Source of the DNA: Rhabditoides inermis
Lineage: Eukaryota > Nematoda > Chromadorea > Rhabditida > Rhabditidae
Direction of reading: 5' to 3'
Assembly (NCBI GenBank): GCA_963966185.1
Contig: CAWZYM010000016.1
Location: 376,001-440,000 of the forward strand
DNA length: 64,000 bases
Within the stretch, counting starts at the first letter, position 1. Each line of letters opens with the position of its first letter. Position numbers and translations under genes: made by a program. Of the stretch, positions 18,976 through 33,400 are shown one piece after another. Below the pieces are notes generated by a model. That model did not search any database, was not told where the DNA came from, and saw only the letters and a list, made by a program, of their open reading frames with translations.

Positions 18976-21900
18976 ATGTCTGGGCACTACACGCGGCGCT
19001 ACGGCGCAGACCGCTCCGCACCCTCCTCCACCACCAGGGCATTCAGCAGCACCGTCGAGCCCAGCACCTACGGAACCAGGTGGGTTTACTTGTTTACATG
19101 TTTACATATTTGTTTACATGTTTGTTTACTTGTTTACAGCTGGAACTCTGTGCGATGGAACAAGCCGTCGACGACCACCGGCTATCGCAGCCTCTCCTCT
19201 CGCACCGCACCATTCGAGTCGACAAGGCCCACGTATTCGGTACGTGTTTACTTTGTTTACTTGTTTACTTGTTTACCTGCTTCCTGTTCAGAGCCGCCAG
19301 CACTATTCAGTGAGTCCAGTGGTGTCTTTCTGCTTTTTCTCTATGTAGCGTGTGCCTGTGCCTGTCTCGTTTTAGGCTTAGGTGTCGGTCGGTTTGAAGC
19401 ACATGTTTCAAACTGACTGGCCTAGGCAGTTTCCTTCCCTCTGTGTCTGGCGTTCGCAACTCTTTCTGGGTTCAATTTGGCTTTCGCACTAGCTATTTTT
19501 CGTCTCTCACTGATTGCTTTCAGGTGTCTCCGGCTGCGCGCAGTCGCGCCAGCCAGCTAGCGTCCGCCGTCACCAGGTTGTTTGTGTTAACTTGTTCACG
19601 GACCTGTTGTTGTTTGTGTCTTTGTTTACACCTTGTTTACCTGCAGTTTCAGCATGGGTCCGTCCGTGAGCTCGCGCGCATCGCGATTCGACAGCACTGT
19701 GCAGGTATGTTTACTTGATTGCGCATGAATTTTTGATACTATAATTTGTAATACTTCATGTCGTTCCAGGACAAGTATCGGTCAGAGGCGCGCGATCTGC
19801 TCAGCAAGATCAAGGATCGCACCTCGTCGGCCGGTGAGTGTGGGCGGAGTCGAAATGGGCGGAGCCTGTGTTATACTTCATTCCTTTTCAAGGCAGCGGC
19901 TTTTACTCGCGGCACTTTGAACCGCAAAAACTGACGTTTGGTTGGTTTCACACTAGCCTAGAATACACTAGACTCATTTCGACTAATCACTAGCTTCTAG
20001 TCTGTCGACTCACATTTTCTATCACCGTTTAATCATGGTGTTGTCAGTCTCTTCTTCACAGCTGAAGAGATTGACTGTAAATGGCGATGACGTCATGATT
20101 TACAGGTGAGAGCTCGTACCTGGCCCGTCCGCGCTATTCGGTCGACAGCAACAGCGCCCTCTCGAGCCGATACCAGGCCGCCGCGGCCGGCGGAGACTAC
20201 CGTGAGTATATTAGGAACGTATCCCGGAACGTATCATTTGAAACGTATTCGTTTCAGCATATCGCAAGTCCGCCTCTGCCACGCCCAGCCGCACTTCGCG
20301 ATTCAGCGAGGAGCGCTCACTAGCCACCCCCTCCCGCAACTACGCAATGGAGAGCATCGCAGCAAAGTGGGCGGGGCTGGGAGGGGCGGGGTTATGCATA
20401 TTTAGATGGAGAATGTAGATGGAGCTAATGGGGCGGAATCGAAAAGGGCGGAGCTGACTGTGATGTTCAGGTACGCATCTGGTGGCGCGGGGCGCTCGTC
20501 GGTGGAGCGATCGATCGGCAGCGCCTACTCGCCGAGTGTACAGTCGCAGTGAGTCTGTTCATTTCGATCGATTCACACAGAACCAACATGTTTTCATACT
20601 AAAAGCGGATCGGTTCTAAGTTTCATTTGAAGACATCCCTTGTAAGGTGCGAATCTGTACAATAAATGTTATGAAGTTGGTTGTTGGTTTGAATGCTATG
20701 TTCGAACCACATTGTTTGCAGCACGCTCCGCTCGGAGCGTCCGTGGCGCGCGCGAATGGCGGAGAACAGCCGACTGCGGTCGACACTCGGAGACGACGCC
20801 GCCGGCAGCTATGTCGCCAGCCGGTGGGTGGGGCAGTTAGGGGACCTAACTTGGCAGTTATGGCCCCTAAGGTCCTAAGTGTAAGGAAGAAGCTAGCGAA
20901 AACTCAGTCGTCTCGTGTACTCACCAAAGTGTGATAAATATGAGAATATATGGATTGAGGATAATTGTCATGAGTTGATAGATGATCGAGTGGATATTCT
21001 ATCATATATCGTTTTTTGGTGATCGAATTCTCGGTAGCTTGCAGTTCCTTCTAAAACCCCTTTTCAGCGCGTCCCGTCGCGGCTCGCTGTCGCAGGCGAG
21101 TGACTGTGAGGGCGGCGGGAGGGACGAGGCACTGCGGGACTCGATCTCCCAGCTGCGAGCCCTCACTAACACATCCTCCAACAGACTAGACAGAGACAGT
21201 AACCGGGTGCGTCGTAACACCCCTCCTTTGTTCCCTTTGGTTTGCCGTTCCCCCTTCTTTGTTGTGTTTAGCACTTTTTGAACTATTTTGAGCGTGTTCC
21301 TTTTTCAGAGAGACACATCCTACACACCTTCGTCGTATCGACTGGGCGGCTATTCAAATTGTGAGTGCTTACTGTAAAAAAAAAAGTCCGGTTCGAAGTT
21401 CTTACGCAACTGTTTTCGGATTTTAAAAGGTAATCAGAGAAGTTCTAAGGATTGGAAAGTAAAGAAAAGCACATTTCAGCGGTCACATCGAGCTACTCTG
21501 CAGTGCCGCGGCGAAGCGAAGAAGTGTCACTCAAACAAATGTCCAGGTGAACAGTTACTCTTCTTTTCATGACCTCATCGTGAAATTATAACCAATCCAC
21601 CGTTACACGTTATTTCGACCGTATTTCGACCGCCTGCTCGTCTTTCATGACATCTTTGCCAATCTAAAAACCTATAAGCATCTGTCCACACACAGATCCT
21701 ACTCGCCTGTGCGCAAACCACTCGATCTGTCCACGCGGCCGAGCCTTTCTCGCGACATATCGCGCGACTCCCGCGAACCATCCAGGTGGGCGGAGCCTGA
21801 ATGGGCGGGACTGAATGGTTGATTTCAGTGAGATCCGCGACCGTCGTTCGGCCAGTCGACAGAGTGGCGAGATGGAGGTGAATTGAATTATTGAAATGAG

Positions 21901-22692
21901 CCGAAAACATCGATGTGCTATAGAAGGCTATATATGTTAACTTAGACAAAAACATACATAAATTCAGACGTCGACGACCCGCGTGTCGACAGTGCCAGCC
22001 ACCGCGTCTATCCGGGAGAGCAGTCTGGAGGGAGACGCGAAGAGAAAGAGGAGAGGCGGTGGGTAGGAGATGATCAGTCTTGTGTTGTACCGTGCAGCTA
22101 GCACATAAACATTATAGAAGTTCATACGCTTCCTCGCTGGTTTTGTTAGTGATGTTTTGGACGTGTAATCAGAGCATCAGTTCCGTGTCAAAGTTCTCCA
22201 TCACGGCGAAATGTATCGCAGACTTTTTTTTTACATTTATCAATATTCCAATTATGACGTACACAGCTATATGACAAAGTGTTTTCAGTCAACTCCCGCC
22301 GCAGCAGCCGACAGCGTAGTACCTCCCGCGTCGTCAGCGGGTCGTCCAGCTCCGGAGACGACGACTGGGACCAGAAGAAGGTGCGGTGACGTAGTGACTC
22401 AGTCATGACGTAAGACGTGACGTAGGACATGACGTACAAGTTGCGTTTGTTCAGAATGAGGCTCGGAAGAGGCGTCGCGCGAAGCGGAGAGACAGCGCGC
22501 TTCCACCGAAGAGAGACGAGAAGGAGTTGCAGAACACCACGACAGCCAGCTCCATGTGCGACCTGAACAAGGAGGTGAATATCGATTATATCGATCGCCT
22601 TGTTTTTGTTTACGTCCCGCGTGGTCAGATGCATGTGTCTTACATCCCTCATGACACTTTCGCGTCTCTTCGCGCTCTCGATTTCTAGCGAT

Positions 22693-22757
<65 letters not shown>

Positions 22758-25700
22758 CTCGCTCTCTCGCTCGCATCTCAGCCGTTCTCTCAGCGAGTCA
22801 AAAGAAGTCGTTTTCACCCCACCAACCGACCTCTGCGCTTTTTTTGCGACCGCGAATATTACTACATCTTGTGCCTACTGCGAAACTCTGGGAGAGCTGT
22901 ATGTGTTGCTAGGACATCAGCGCACTTCTTTCCACCCATTTTATTGGTACCTATATTACTATGGGTATAGAAAAACCCTCTGCCGAACTCACCTTTTGTA
23001 TTGACTTTTCTCTCCGGGAAAAATATGAACGGCAAGGGAGAGATACGGTATGCGCAATGATGTAATGATGTATGTATGTAACATGATCGCTTTTGTTTCA
23101 GAAACCGGACGATGTCAAAGACGTTCCTAAGAATGGTGAGTCATTCAGAGTAGTTGTGAATGTAATGTAAATTAACATTTATACAATCTAATCAGGTCAA
23201 CTGGACGTTTCTATGGACATGACAGAGTCGTTCTATTCCTGCGGCGCACCTTCGCCCCGGGAACCGGAAGGTATTGATTAGTCCAACAGATTATTGGTTT
23301 TTTGTTTATTACGAATATTGATTGATTTCGCGCAGGCTCGCCGAAGCCAAAACCCGGCAAAGTGAAGATGGTCAAAAATAAGACCACGATCATCAGTAAG
23401 TGGCGCTCGATCACGTATCGATTTTTGGTGATCGATTTATCGATTTATCGATTGGTTGCAGTTCGCATAGTGCAATAGACATAGACCGTGTTCAACCCTA
23501 TTCCCTTAGTTTCACTCCCCCTTAGTTTTTGTCGTGGTTTTGCGGTTCGAAAAGTCAATAAATCAATACTATAATTGCAGAGAGTCCCAGCGTCGTGGAA
23601 GTGCCAGGCATAAAGACTTCTGATCTGGTAAGACGAAAAATTCGATAATTGTTATTGATTGCGTGATTTCAGCTGTCCGTCAAGACTGATCATCCAATCA
23701 ATAAGAATCTCGAGAGAGTAGCATCTATCGATAATTCCCCGAGAAAAGCAGACTCCCCTATTGTGAGTTTCAAAAAAGTGTTTATTGTATGTTTGTATAA
23801 TGTGTATTCACATCTCGCATCACTCTTTTTATAATATGTTTCCTACTGCATTAGTAGACCTAATGTTAGACAAGTATCTGTTTTCTTCAGTTACTACACT
23901 CACATACACTTTACATACTTCTTCTATCGTTTCTTTTCCGTTAATACTTCAGTTTAGTTGTGTTTATTTAATTGCATGATCTTTAGTCTTCCGACTGGAT
24001 GAGCACCAGCGAGTACTATAGAGAGGTAGAATCTTTTAACCCCCACAAACTTTTAACCTCCAGTCACCTTTTAACCCTTTAACATCACGCCTCTACACGA
24101 TGTTCGCGCGAAATGTAACAACTCTGACGGTTCTAACTGATGTGAACTGAGTGACAGTGTTTTGTAAGTGTTCAGCCGTCGTTTCAGCAAGCGGCGATCG
24201 CGTCCGACGCTTCTTACTCGACGTCGGTGGTGTGTGGAGATGTGGACGAGGACAAGTGAGACTTTCGAACCTTTATCATACTTTTACAATTCTATGTACT
24301 AATTCAATTGATGCATATTCGTTGCAGGGAGAAGGAAGAGGGCGGCTACGGCGCCGTCGCTCACTTCAAACCCAAGGGCAAGGTGCGTAGTGCCGTCACG
24401 CGTATCGACATGTTTCCTTCGCTTGCACTCCTTTTGTTCAATTGAGACAACAAACCAACTACCTTTACTAAAAAGTAATTTGAAAATAATAATAATAATC
24501 ATACCGTCGATTCAGGCCACGAAACGCGCGGCTCCCCCGGTGCCAGGTCTCTGGAAGAAGGAGGGAGAGGCGTTCATCTCTCGGAATAAGCACTTCAAGA
24601 AGTGAGTGAAAACCATTTTCTGCTATCGTAGTGGTGACATAACCAAAAAAAGGCTGCAAAGTTTACCGGAAATGATCGTTGCAGGGAGGACTCGTCTCGC
24701 AGCGCGTCGATTGTGTGGAAGATCAGAGACAAGGCGATATGCAAGAAGAACGTCAAAGCGCCCGCCAAGAAGAAGGCGGTGAGTCGAAATGTAGAAAGTA
24801 TACCATGACTAAAGTTTATATCATGTAAATCTTTCAGTTCTTCCGCCGCGGCAGCACGAAGAAGAAGGAGGAGAAGGAGAAGGAGAAGGAGGAGAAGCCG
24901 GTGGAGAAGCTGGAGGTGAACGCCCCCGATCTCCAGCCGGTCAAGGAGCTCAGCGCCATGCCCATGGATGTAAAGGAGGTGGGCTGACTGAATGGCGATG
25001 TCATGGTTTCTTTGCACTTTCCTCCATAATGATATTTAACGTTCATGATTTTCTTCAAGGTGGAGCCGAAGATTGAGAAGAAGGAAGACAAGAAGAATGA
25101 GAAGAAGGAAGAGAAGAAGGAAGAAGTTAATGCCGTGCTCAAGAGTCCGAAGGTCCTCGAGAAAGACAGCCCGAAGGTGGTGCGGAAGGTGGAAAGCCCC
25201 AAGGCCAGTCCCAAAGTGGTGCGGAAGGAGAGTCCGAAGACCAGTCAGACGGTTGAGAAGAAGGCCGCGGAAAAGAAGCCGGATATCGAGCGCGCAGTGA
25301 AGGAGCCCGAGATCGATCCGGTAGAGGAGGAGGAAGAGGAGGAGGTACTTAATGTTTATACATGGAAGAAATTAATGTACGTAGATACTCCCGTTACCTA
25401 ACCCGGTACCGCCCCAAAGTTGAAATCAAAAAAGTTGAAACCCCTTTATGATCTCTCTTTTTTAATGATTGCACTCTTTCGTATTCTCAAAGATGACAGG
25501 GATTTTTTTTTATACTCACACTCGTATAACGAGGTAAAAAAGAGTTGAACCAGGCACCTAAATGATGCTTGATTGCAGATGGTTCGTCCTCCTCGCAAGC
25601 TGAGCCCGACGAAGAAGATCCTTCCCGTCGTGGAGAAGTCCATCACCTCCATCCTCAACCGATCCGAGCACAAGGACAAGACCGAGAAGGTACTGGAAGT

Positions 25701-25863
25701 GAAATTATCTGCTAAAAAGTACTTGCGTGAAGATAGTAAGTTTGTCTTGACCCAATTCAACAAAAGCGCATGCATAAAACGTTTACAAATACTAACACAC
25801 ACCTGCACCTCTCTCTCTCCCTATTTTTCCTCTCTCTCCATTTTCTCTCTCTCCTCTCTCTTC

Positions 25864-25915
<52 letters not shown>

Positions 25916-27269
25916 AAAAGTTATTCATTTGTATTGTTATATTTCATTTGTTAGTGCCACTGTCCGTTATGCGCAGGTTTGTGTTAGTATTTGTAAACGT
26001 TTTATGCATGCGCTTTTGTTGAATTGGGTCAAGACAAACTTACTATCTTTAGGCAAGTACTTTTTAACAGATAATACATGTGCTTTTGTTGAATTTCATA
26101 GAAATTTCTTCTCTTACTGATTCCCAAGCTCTGTCGTTCATTAGTACGCACAGAACTATGATGTGACACATGTTATGATGTGACGCACAATGTTGAGTGT
26201 ATATGCAACTATATTTTTCTTTGTATTGTATAGAAACGATTTTAAACGACACTTTTTTCTGCATTTCGGTCGCCGTGGCGTAAGTGCATGTCTGCGCTCT
26301 CTGCCGACAGCATGCTCTCTCGCAATTTCTCTGCGCGCCCTGCCCGCCTTCCGAGAGAGAGCTAGCCAGAGTGACGGGAACTACACACACACACACACAC
26401 CCACACGCTGGCCTGCCGAATCATGGGTGCGCGCGATAGCTCATAACTTCTTTCGGAGAAAATATACGAAGATGGCGTCAACCAGTGATCTGGCCTACGG
26501 AACCGTGCGAATCTAACTAACATGAATTGGATGAGTTCACACTGCTGCTAACATCACCTTTATCGCTTTTTATATATCGTTTTTTTTCAAAGTTCTGGCG
26601 CGAGTCCTATTCTAAGCCAAAAGAGAAAGCGCTGCGCGCTTTCTCTAATTGAAGTTTTGCGAGCGGATATCGGGCGGCCTGTGCGCTCTTTATTTTCTTG
26701 TACCTTTCGTGTCTCTGACTCTGGAGAAAAACAGAACCTTTCTGGTTCTGTGTCATTCAAGCGCAGTGTAGTTCATTAAAAACGGTCGGAACTTTTTTCT
26801 TCATCGATTTAAACGTGACAGGTGCTTCCACTGTCGTGTTCGGCGGACGTCACCAACTTGACTACGATCAGAGAGAAGCGGCCGCCGCCCAAGCTCGCCA
26901 TCGCTGCTATCGATAAGGTAGTGCTCATATTGTAATACAGCAGAATCATTATTGACATACCTATCGTCTACGCACGTACTGCTATCGCCTACTCACGTAC
27001 TGTACTACAGTATGATGTATGATTATGATTGGCATACCTATCCTATACTCGCCTTATCCAGGAACTCTCTCGCCGCTCGGCAAAGCTCGCCGTCACCAAC
27101 ACCATCTTCATCCCACTCATGATGGTGGCGCAGCTCGCGTGCAGGTGGGCGCACTCTCGGTGCTGGCGTGTAACCAGTGTCATTTCAGAGCGCCGTCGCT
27201 CAAGGAGGTTCGCATGGAGGAGACGGTGAAGAGGCGAGAGAAGAGCGCGAGGGCACAGGTAGGGAAAGG

Positions 27270-27323
<54 letters not shown>

Positions 27324-28273
27324 GAGGGAGAGAGAGAGAGAGGGAGAGAGAGAGAGATTGGGCAATCGTTCAGGTCACCGTTCTTTCCGCCCCTATTCTC
27401 GGTGTCAATCGCGACTCGGCCACTCTCAAGGCTCGCGAGAAGCGCCGATCACTGTGGGTCTTTGCTAAATGTCTTGATTAGTGCAACCGTTTTCATGAGT
27501 GCAAGCTAGTTGATTCTCTGGTTCTTTTGGGTGCAAAAACACTGATCCTCATGCAAACACATGAAAACTGTTTTCACATCAATTTCTTCCAGGCCTCTCA
27601 AGAAGCCGGCGGATCCGCCGGTGGAGGCAAAGGACATTGGCGTCGAGTTCGAGAAGGCCAAGCAGCGCGCGCTGCAACTCGTCGAGGGCGGGGCCAAGGA
27701 GGGCGGGGCCAAGGGCGGAGCCGCCGAGATCCTCGACGAGATGCGGCAGGACCCGGGCGAGGAGCAGTACATCGGACTCGAGGATATCGAGGATGTGAGT
27801 CGTGTTTTCACTTTGAAGGCAATCAACTCTTTCAGTATCATTTCTTTCTAGAGTAATTCAAAGTAGTTTGAGTTTGTAGTTTTTATTAGACTCACCATCC
27901 CATTCCCTTCCAGGAACGCCACGATGGTCCGCTCATCCTGCCCGATCAGAGCCTCCTCGAGGAGTACGTCAACAGGTAAATGAAAATTCTAAATATCTCA
28001 AATACGCTATGAAAAGTATAACGAGGCTAACCAAACCGCTTCGACCTCACTCACTTCGAAACACAAACAAGCACTGTGTTTCGAAGGCATTTGGACGGAT
28101 GTGGCTCGAAGACTGACTTCACATCAATCAACGCACACTGTTCAGGAAGCGCAACCGGATGGAGCGTCTGCACTCGGAGCCGATCCGGGCTCGCTCGGCC
28201 TCAATCGCCAGCTGCGCGTCCCCAGCCCACTCCACCACCAGCGAACTCATGCCAGCCACTTCCGGTGCGTGTA

Positions 28274-28319
<46 letters not shown>

Positions 28320-29718
28320 AATAACACAAGGCACTCTAATTGCAATACCGATTAACTATTCAGTGAGCATTTAGTCTCAGCTATTACTAACCATTGTAGC
28401 AAAAAGTAGGTATCGTTACACGGTAGTAGCTAACAACTAGCCTCATAGTGGACACTGCGTGTCCTCCACCTACTCGCAAATCCGGACGTCGTCTGGTCTT
28501 CCCTCGCACCCTCAACCACTACACATCCAATCGTATGCGTGCCATCCTCGGTTCACCCTCGCAACCCCATGCTTTCCTCCCGATACGTTCCAGACCCCCC
28601 TGCACGTTTCGAGCATACGTTTCCTAACCTTTCCCACCGGATACGTTTTCCAGTGCGTGTATATGGTCCGTCGGAGCGCGGCGTGCCGCAGTACACCGTG
28701 CCGTCCAGGGCATCGACCCGGATGAGCAGTGTCGAGGTGAGGGTTACGGTAGGGGGAATGATTTGATCTTCTTGTAAGGACGGTATTTCACATCGGACGG
28801 ACGGTATAGTAGTGTTTTTATGTCTGTTTCTTGTAAGGTACGGGAATAATTTGAAATGACGCGAAAATAAGGGTCACGGTAAGACATTGTGCTCTGTTTC
28901 AGGTGGAGGGCCCGTCGTCGACGTGTTCGTCGTTCACTGCGACCAGCTCCTTCAACAACTTCAACGCCACCCCGCAGGCATTCGGACAGCCGCTGCGGTG
29001 AGAGAACATTGCATGTTCTGTACATCGGATGTTCTGTACATTGTTGTGTTGTTCAGCATAGCACAGTTCTGTTCCGTTGTTCAGCACTGTTCATTACTTC
29101 TGTCCTCATGACAAGCAGTCGCAATGGCTATGGCGTTTTCTGAAACGGTCTCACATTTACGGTGCACTTGGACTGGAGAAAACAGGACCTCATCTTTCAT
29201 GAACATGATTTGCAGCCCGCGCCCGGTGCAGCACCTCACGGCCACCGCGTTCGAGGAGCCCAAGTCGCCGTTCGAGCAGCGCCTCCAGAACGCCGCCAAC
29301 CTCATCCGCCGACACTCCAGCACCACCATCGATGAGGTGAGTATGTGTACGTTGTACGTATGTGTCTGTGTATGAATCCTATGAATCTATCCTATATCTA
29401 TTTGAAAGTTTGTTTGTGAGCAGATTCAAATCATTCAACCTAGGTTACTGACCTAAGAACATACAAGTGCTTTTTTCGCCCCCTTACTATTCTTCACTGG
29501 TTCACTTCTTCACTGTCCGTTTCACGTACTGCTTTGTCTTTGCACTCTCGCGGCTGACTCAATTGATCTGATTCGTTTCCAGAATCAGATAAGTGTGTTG
29601 TGTAATGAGCAAGCGATTGAGAGCGAGTTACACGATTGATGATGGGATAAGAGGGAGCAGTAAGAGAGAGAGAGGGGAAAGAGAGAGAGGGGAGAGAGAG
29701 AGGAGAGAGAGAGGAGAG

Positions 29719-29758
<40 letters not shown>

Positions 29759-30357
29759 ACATGCTCGGTAAATCACATCGAACAACCACAGAGATATTGC
29801 AGGAAGCGAGCCAAGCCTCGTTCCTCACATGATCATCTTTCCGAGTATCGCGCCGGATCTCTTTCCGTTACTGCCCCTCTTTCGTACTCTCTCTCCTCTC
29901 TCTCACTCTCTCTCCTCTCTCTCTCCCGTCACTCTTCTCTCTCCCTCTTGGCAGCTTACACACTCACTCTCGGGACATGCGAGGGTCATTTCGCTGACCG
30001 TCTGCTTCTCTGCTGCTCACCAGCTCGCGCACTCCCTCTCTGTGTCTGCCTCTCTGCCACCCTCTCCGATCAGTGCGCTGTCTCGGTGTCAGCTGTTTGG
30101 ATGCGCTATTGCACTCCCGGCGCACACAGGTTATTATGAATTCCTAGAATCTGCCACCCTGCTCTCTGCCTTCACAATTACTCACACTGTTATTTGTTTT
30201 TGCATGTTTTGACTTTGCACTTTCTATCCAATCACTTTCCTCGAACTCTTCGAAAAACACTTTGAACATGTGTGCTCGATTATCCTTCGAAATGACACTG
30301 ACTTTATGAGAAAACGAGAGAAAGGGTGAAAATATGAGACTGCAGATATGGAGAGAA

Positions 30358-30400
<43 letters not shown>

Positions 30401-33400
30401 AGTGGTTGGAAATTGAGTCGGACAATCGTGTTGTCCGGCGGTCTATTTTCCCACAGCCTGAGCGCGCTTCGATGTTTGTCTTTCAGTTTTATATGAGTGC
30501 CTGATGCTCACCCTCATTTCGATTTCGTCTCATCTTCGCTTCTGGTTCGACTGACCCATTATGATTCTGATAGGATCTAGTTTGCTTATAGACAAGGGAT
30601 GTGTTTCACGATCTGTCGTTAACCGTTACTGTCACCACCAGATTAGTTAGCGTTCCGTCGCGGACAGACCTTATTGCATCACCTTCAGTGTGAACCGTTC
30701 TCGTGCCATAATAGAGTTTTGTCCCATAATATAGTTGTGTTTCTTGAGAATATATTTATTTGTATCCTCACGATCCGTCCATTTCTGCATCCTTTAACGA
30801 AATCATAACAAGTGTGAGATGAAATCCATGGGCCGTTCTATTCTCACATTGAAATATTTCTCTATCGTGTTCACAAACTTACCCTTATATCCGAAATATC
30901 TATTTGAAGCGCGTGTATGAATTCTCTCAATCACACGTAACGAAACAGTCTTCCAGAATCAAATTCGAAATGTCGTTGTAGGTTTCTGCGGTATGCGTGT
31001 CATGTTCGCAACTCCACTCGTATTTGAATTTGTGTTTCAGAACCGCGTGCTCGACCCGTCGGCCTCTATCCCAGCCCTCTCCTCGGGGGACGAAATGCCA
31101 CCCACCACACTCTCATCACAGTTCACTAACGCCGTCGCACAGCAGCAGAGAGGGGAGGCGCGGTGAGTGATCAGCTGATCTTATCACTTGATCAGCTGAC
31201 TGATCACACCTGTTCAGGTACGCCGCCCACCTTCCCGTGCGCGGCGGCAGCGAGAGCGGACGCACCAGCGCCACCAGTCTGGCGGAGGATGGACCTGCTA
31301 GGTACGGTATTTAGAGGTATACGGTATGCACGGGTACTGTACATTGCGTGAAGTACGGTAGTACATTACAATACGCTCATGACAACATGCGCTCGGATCG
31401 CTCTCATGTTTCACGCGAGAGCCAGGTTACACACCCCCTCAAGCTCTGCTCTTTTTTGCCTCGTTGCTGCTGCTGCCAATCAATCTGCCACTCTCTCTCT
31501 CCTATTGATCGCGAAAGAAGCAGCCAAGAGGGCGGCTCTCCAGACAGTCGAAAACATCGCGTCGGCTGGAGTGGATAGGCACTCTCACCTCCTCCCGCCT
31601 ACCTATACTCCTACTCGAGTCTCTGGATTGTGCATCCGCGCCTCCTCGGGAAGAGGTGGTCCCGGGAAGACGCGCGCACGATTCCACCCCTGCCTCTGCT
31701 CCCCGAAGAGGCCGCCTGCCTCGTTCTGGTAGTCGCCGGCGTCGCCGCAGTCATGGTGTACATATGCGGCAGCGGCCGGAAGAGACAGCCCGAACGGTCC
31801 TACTCCCGAGTTATTGATTGATTAGTTAAATTTATAGTTTCGAGTGTTAAACAGTTGAGGTTGACCTATAGAGTATCCGATTGATTCATCGATTTATCGA
31901 TCCGCTTTGCAGGCACCAGCAGCACCGCGCCAAGTTCAAGGAGGCGATCGACTACCTCGATCAGATCTTCGAAGACCTCAAGAAGGAGTGCGAGGTGCCG
32001 CCGCCGACGACGGTGCGTGCATTATGATCATGATCATTTATAAGAAGATATTCCTACTGAAAACTCGACCTGAATATTTATCTAATACTTTTCCCATCAT
32101 AGTATAGTATTTTACGCAAATGATGCGGAGTAGTCCAGCGACTAAAATCTGGCATCGATTTCCAATGATTAGTCTAATGAATAATGTGTTCTCTTTGCAC
32201 TTGTGAACTGACTGTAATCAAACATTGTGTAAACTGTGCTGTTTGCAGAGCGAGGAGAACAACAACAAGCAGCTGCAGCAGCAGACGTCGCTGGAGCTGC
32301 CCCGCCGCGGGTCCGTCAAGACGGCCAGAGACGCGCTGCAGGGGTACGTATCGCACCTACGCGGAGAGTGAAACGCGGCTACGTTTTAGTATTCGGCATC
32401 GCGTATTCGCATTGAAAGGATACGTTTCCGAGACGTATCGCGGTCTTGCGAGAATTCGTTTTCTTGACACGTATTTGGTAATATTTGATATCACATATCC
32501 AGAGTTGCAAGGATACGTTCAAATGACACACGTAGGCCGCGGGCCACTTCTCGTGCTACGCGTACCCTGATCCCTGAGCACTCGAGTCTCTGTGATCAGG
32601 TGTTTTGTTTATCAGTTTATCGCGAGGCATAGACTTGGAGGACACGGTAGACTGGAGAGGCGAGACCGCATGAGCGGAAAACAAAGGTCTAAGAGCTCGC
32701 TTTCGAAATAGCCCTCTCGTCTGTCCTTATGTTGTTGTACCCAGACACATTTCAGATGTCTCACGAATGCGCGTTCTTTGTTTTCCTCACACAGTTTACG
32801 ACGTTTTCGATTTCGGGAAAACACACACACACACCAAAAATCAATGTTTCCAAAACACATGCATGTGGTTCTTGTTAGCGCGCCATTTTATGTCGGTTCC
32901 TACTGAAAAAAATCGATGCAGAGACAAGGTGGAAATGATTGACTATCCTTTTGCTGGAGCAGAAAACCCAACTAGACGAGGATCCTCGAGGTGGTGAGAG
33001 CGGGTCGAGAGAGCGTGTGATTTGGAGAGAACCAGACGAGGGAGTTTCGGAGTTGTGCCTGAGGAGAGTGTAATGGAGGCACGAGAGGGAGAGTTTTGAG
33101 TGCTCGAGTGTTCCCCTCGCGCCGCAGCAAATATTCGTTCAGTCGCCGCGCGTTTTCATGCTCACACACTACTATTATACTATCTACCATTGTTGTTTAA
33201 AGTTGCACTCTGAATTTGCTCATTTTCAGTCCGGCGAGCGATTTCACTGGATCTCTGCCGAATCGTTCCAACTCACACCGACAACATCGACCAGTCAAGG
33301 TGCGTTTCGTTGATGCCGCATTCTGTTCTCGAGTATAATATGTTTTTGACGTTTCCAGGCGCCGTCTCCACTTGAGGTGACGTTCCCTCAGAAGGTCAAG

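Noticed and set aside
29829..30425. Coding exon inside the 29338-31040 intron
   Set aside because: The frames are repeat-driven and no acceptor/donor pair yields host-like codons.
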